This document shows, piece after piece, positions 6,751 through 8,270 of a stretch of 8,270 bases of DNA. The stretch is from an uncultured Lachnospiraceae bacterium. GTDB taxonomy: Bacteria; Bacillota; Clostridia; Lachnospirales; Lachnospiraceae. The stretch spans positions 1 through 8,270 of the forward strand of contig CAJUSS010000150.1 in assembly GCA_910588895.1 (NCBI GenBank), read 5' to 3'. Each line of letters starts with the position of its first letter. The stretch's first letter is position 1. Position numbers and translations under genes: made by a program. The notes under the pieces were generated by a model, which saw only the letters and a list, made by a program, of their open reading frames with translations, was not told the origin of the DNA and ran no database searches.

Positions 6751-8269
6751 AGTCGCTGCTGGGACAGCTTGTAAATACACTGTCCTTCATCCGCACAAAA
6801 TATAAAATGTTGCCTGTAAATAATGATCCACTTTCGTCAAAACCATTTATGATCGTCGCATGGTTGATATCTCCATTTCCATCTTCATCCCAATACAACA
6901 AGTCCCCTGCCTCAACGACACCTAAACTCGCTACCCGATAGTATTCTTCCAAAGACCTCACCTTCACGACTCCTCCTTCCATATAGCCATTTTTAGGGTC
7001 GCTAAAATATTCGTATTGCTTTCTGGCGCTTGTCCACGTTAAAGAATACTCCTGTCCTGTATTTGCGATCGCTCCTGCAGGATCTAAGTCCTTATGGACC
7101 GCCTTTTCATATACTTTTTGGATCAGCCTGACCGGGATCGGTACCTTCGCTTCCATATACCATTCATCTGTCATATCCATCCCTGCCGCATATAAACATT
7201 GTGATACAAAGTTTGCACAATTTCCGCTCCCATTTGAAAAATACGGATGATCCGGATCTGATATAAATTTATCTGTATCTTCTTGGGCATATTTTTTTGC
7301 ATACTGGTTTAACGCCTCGATCGCCTTTTCTCTGTCGGTTATATCCTCATCATAATACAGATAGGTCGATGTATCCAATGTTTGAGAAGGGTCTACCACC
7401 CTATGTGGCGCCATTCCATTTTCATCGATATGACCGAGGGGATCATTCTTACAATACTGATAGCGGTTAAGTGTCTCAGGACGCCTAAAATACCCTTTTA
7501 TCCAATCCTCGCTGCCAAACCGTCCGATCTCTGGAAGATATTCTCTTGCCTGTGCAAAATAGCTCCCCGTCACTATATCTTTCTGATATCCGGTATATCC
7601 AAATGGCTGCCTTTCTCCCTGGGTGCCGTATAGATCCTGACCAAATTCATCATACCCGTATATCGTCTGCTCCTCTGTCTGCAGGTCGAGATAGCGGATC
7701 GTACTTCCAAGCTCGTCCTGCAGGCAGACACCTGCACTTTCCTCATCTATAGCAAAGAGGACATCTGTGTCCCATACATAGCTCTGGCTGACCGTACAGT
7801 CCCCTGCCGTTTCGGTCTTTACCAAAAGATCTCGGTATTGCTTCGTAAGATCTGGCAGATACTGCACCGTTTTCGTCGGAGATGCCGGATATCCTTTTGT
7901 ATAGACAGTTTCCAAGAAACCTCCTTGCTTAAGATCGGGTTCTCCAGACAGATCATACATCTCGATACCGACCCGGTTCCCTGATCCGTCATATATATAG
8001 CAGACCGCCTGACCCGCAGCATTTATGGCTTTTTCCAGACGGTTATCCGCCCCATAACGATAACAGTTGGCTACCTTCTTGCCCCGCTTGACCGCTGTAA
8101 GGTTCCCGCGCCTGTCATATTCCCGGATCTCTGTCGGACCTTTTCCCTCTATCTGGATCAGCTGGTCCGCCGCATTATATGTATAATGGATCCGGTCTTC
8201 TCCAGCCTCCTGCCAGATCCGGTTCGGTCGCCCACAAGAGGCGTTCCAAGCCCTGCCATCTGCACCCGA
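6749..8269 (-). CDS. Rhs/YD-repeat polymorphic toxin with C-terminal Amidase_6-like domain (5' end outside window)
   Basis: The frame is open to the right edge, giving 506 visible residues of a normally much larger protein. The first part holds YD-type repeats such as YTYNAADQL, EYDRRGNLTAV, YRYGADNRLEKA and YIYDGSGNRVG, which build the Rhs beta-barrel cage. The core closes with the family signature: Y-L-P-E-I-G-R-F at 244-251 and NRYQYCKNDPLGHIDENG at 268-285 of the visible fragment. About ten residues later a new domain begins (visible residues about 296-498). It matches the Amidase_6 pattern: helix EKAIEALNQYAKKYA, then G-x-C-A-N-F-V-S-Q-C-L-Y-A-A-G with the likely catalytic Cys351, then G-D-L-L-Y-W-D and I-N-H-A-T-I-I-N-G with His470. 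Such papain-like domains cleave amide bonds, possibly in peptidoglycan. The repeats are GC-rich and the tip is AT-rich, as expected for an exchangeable toxin tip. Confidence 0.92.
   Translation of the reverse strand, partial: SGADGRAWNASCGRPNRIWQEAGEDRIHYTYNAADQLIQIEGKGPTEIREYDRRGNLTAVKRGKKVANCYRYGADNRLEKAINAAGQAVCYIYDGSGNRVGIEMYDLSGEPDLKQGGFLETVYTKGYPASPTKTVQYLPDLTKQYRDLLVKTETAGDCTVSQSYVWDTDVLFAIDEESAGVCLQDELGSTIRYLDLQTEEQTIYGYDEFGQDLYGTQGERQPFGYTGYQKDIVTGSYFAQAREYLPEIGRFGSEDWIKGYFRRPETLNRYQYCKNDPLGHIDENGMAPHRVVDPSQTLDTSTYLYYDEDITDREKAIEALNQYAKKYAQEDTDKFISDPDHPYFSNGSGNCANFVSQCLYAAGMDMTDEWYMEAKVPIPVRLIQKVYEKAVHKDLDPAGAIANTGQEYSLTWTSARKQYEYFSDPKNGYMEGGVVKVRSLEEYYRVASLGVVEAGDLLYWDEDGNGDINHATIINGFDESGSLFTGNILYFVRMKDSVFTSCPSSD
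6776..7384 (-). other. Toxin tip: Amidase_6-like papain-fold domain of the Rhs protein
   Basis: This is the effector domain within the Rhs gene. The nucleophile candidate is the Cys codon at 7219-7217 in GNCANFVSQ, and the general base candidate is the His codon at 6862-6860 in INHATIING. An Asn in F-T-G-N about 17 residues after the His could be the third member of the triad. The last 20 residues (ILYFVRMKDSVFTSCPSSD) lack the usual His-Thr or His-Asn strand seen near the end of many Amidase_6 proteins, so the extreme C-terminus may be divergent or shortened. Confidence 0.8.
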
Positions 8270-8270
8270 A

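Noticed and set aside
1..8270. CRISPR array, tRNA/rRNA, insertion sequence or rho-independent terminator
   Set aside because: The only direct repeats are the tandem ones listed. I saw no spacer-repeat pattern, cloverleaf, transposase motif, or hairpin followed by a T run between genes.

Overview
Organism. All supported genes lie on the minus strand, are packed with overlaps or gaps of 10-61 bases, and mostly have purine-rich Shine-Dalgarno sites. The gene set (Rhs toxin with an Amidase_6-like tip, VgrG/Pvc8-like spike, Hsp70-like ATPase, possible DUF4280/PAAR-like tip) and the moderately GC-rich codon use fit an anaerobic Clostridia genome, most likely Lachnospiraceae. That is an inference, as no rRNA or housekeeping marker is present.

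Layout in the direction of transcription (right to left). (1) 8269-6749: the 3' part of an Rhs/YD-repeat protein. It holds the repeats, the conserved core-closing motif and a C-terminal papain-like amidase domain. (2) 6738-6193: a 181-residue protein starting 10 bases after the toxin, the expected place for the cognate immunity gene. (3) 6235-5438: an unrecognised 265-residue protein overlapping the previous gene by 43 bases. (4) 5424-2761: an 887-residue Hsp70/actin-fold ATPase that keeps all nucleotide-binding motifs and has a SAP/Rho-N-like N-terminal segment. (5) 2774-1092: a 560-residue VgrG/Pvc8-like spike protein with gp27-like, OB-fold and beta-spike regions. (6) 1030-1: a short ORF that begins like DUF4280 PAAR-like proteins, followed in the -1 frame by a long open frame that leaves the window. 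The two halves look like one gene split by a frameshift, or two coupled genes.

How the parts may work together. A VgrG-like spike, a PAAR-like tip candidate, an Rhs cage with an enzymatic tip and a probable immunity protein are the loading end of a contractile injection system (T6SS, eCIS or tailocin type). Here they share one apparent operon with a dedicated Hsp70-like ATPase and an unrecognised 265-residue protein. The ATPase could fold, load or energise the Rhs-spike complex. No sheath, tube or baseplate-wedge gene is visible, so the rest of the apparatus must lie outside the window or elsewhere.

Other signals. There is a five-copy 13-base repeat with Shine-Dalgarno-like cores in the spike/PAAR-like gap, a 48-base in-frame duplication inside the spike gene, and clear drops in GC at the Rhs tip/immunity module and at the far left end. 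Both drops fit exchangeable effector modules. Nothing supports plus-strand genes, RNA genes, CRISPR arrays or insertion sequences. The longest stretch without a gene is 61 bases.
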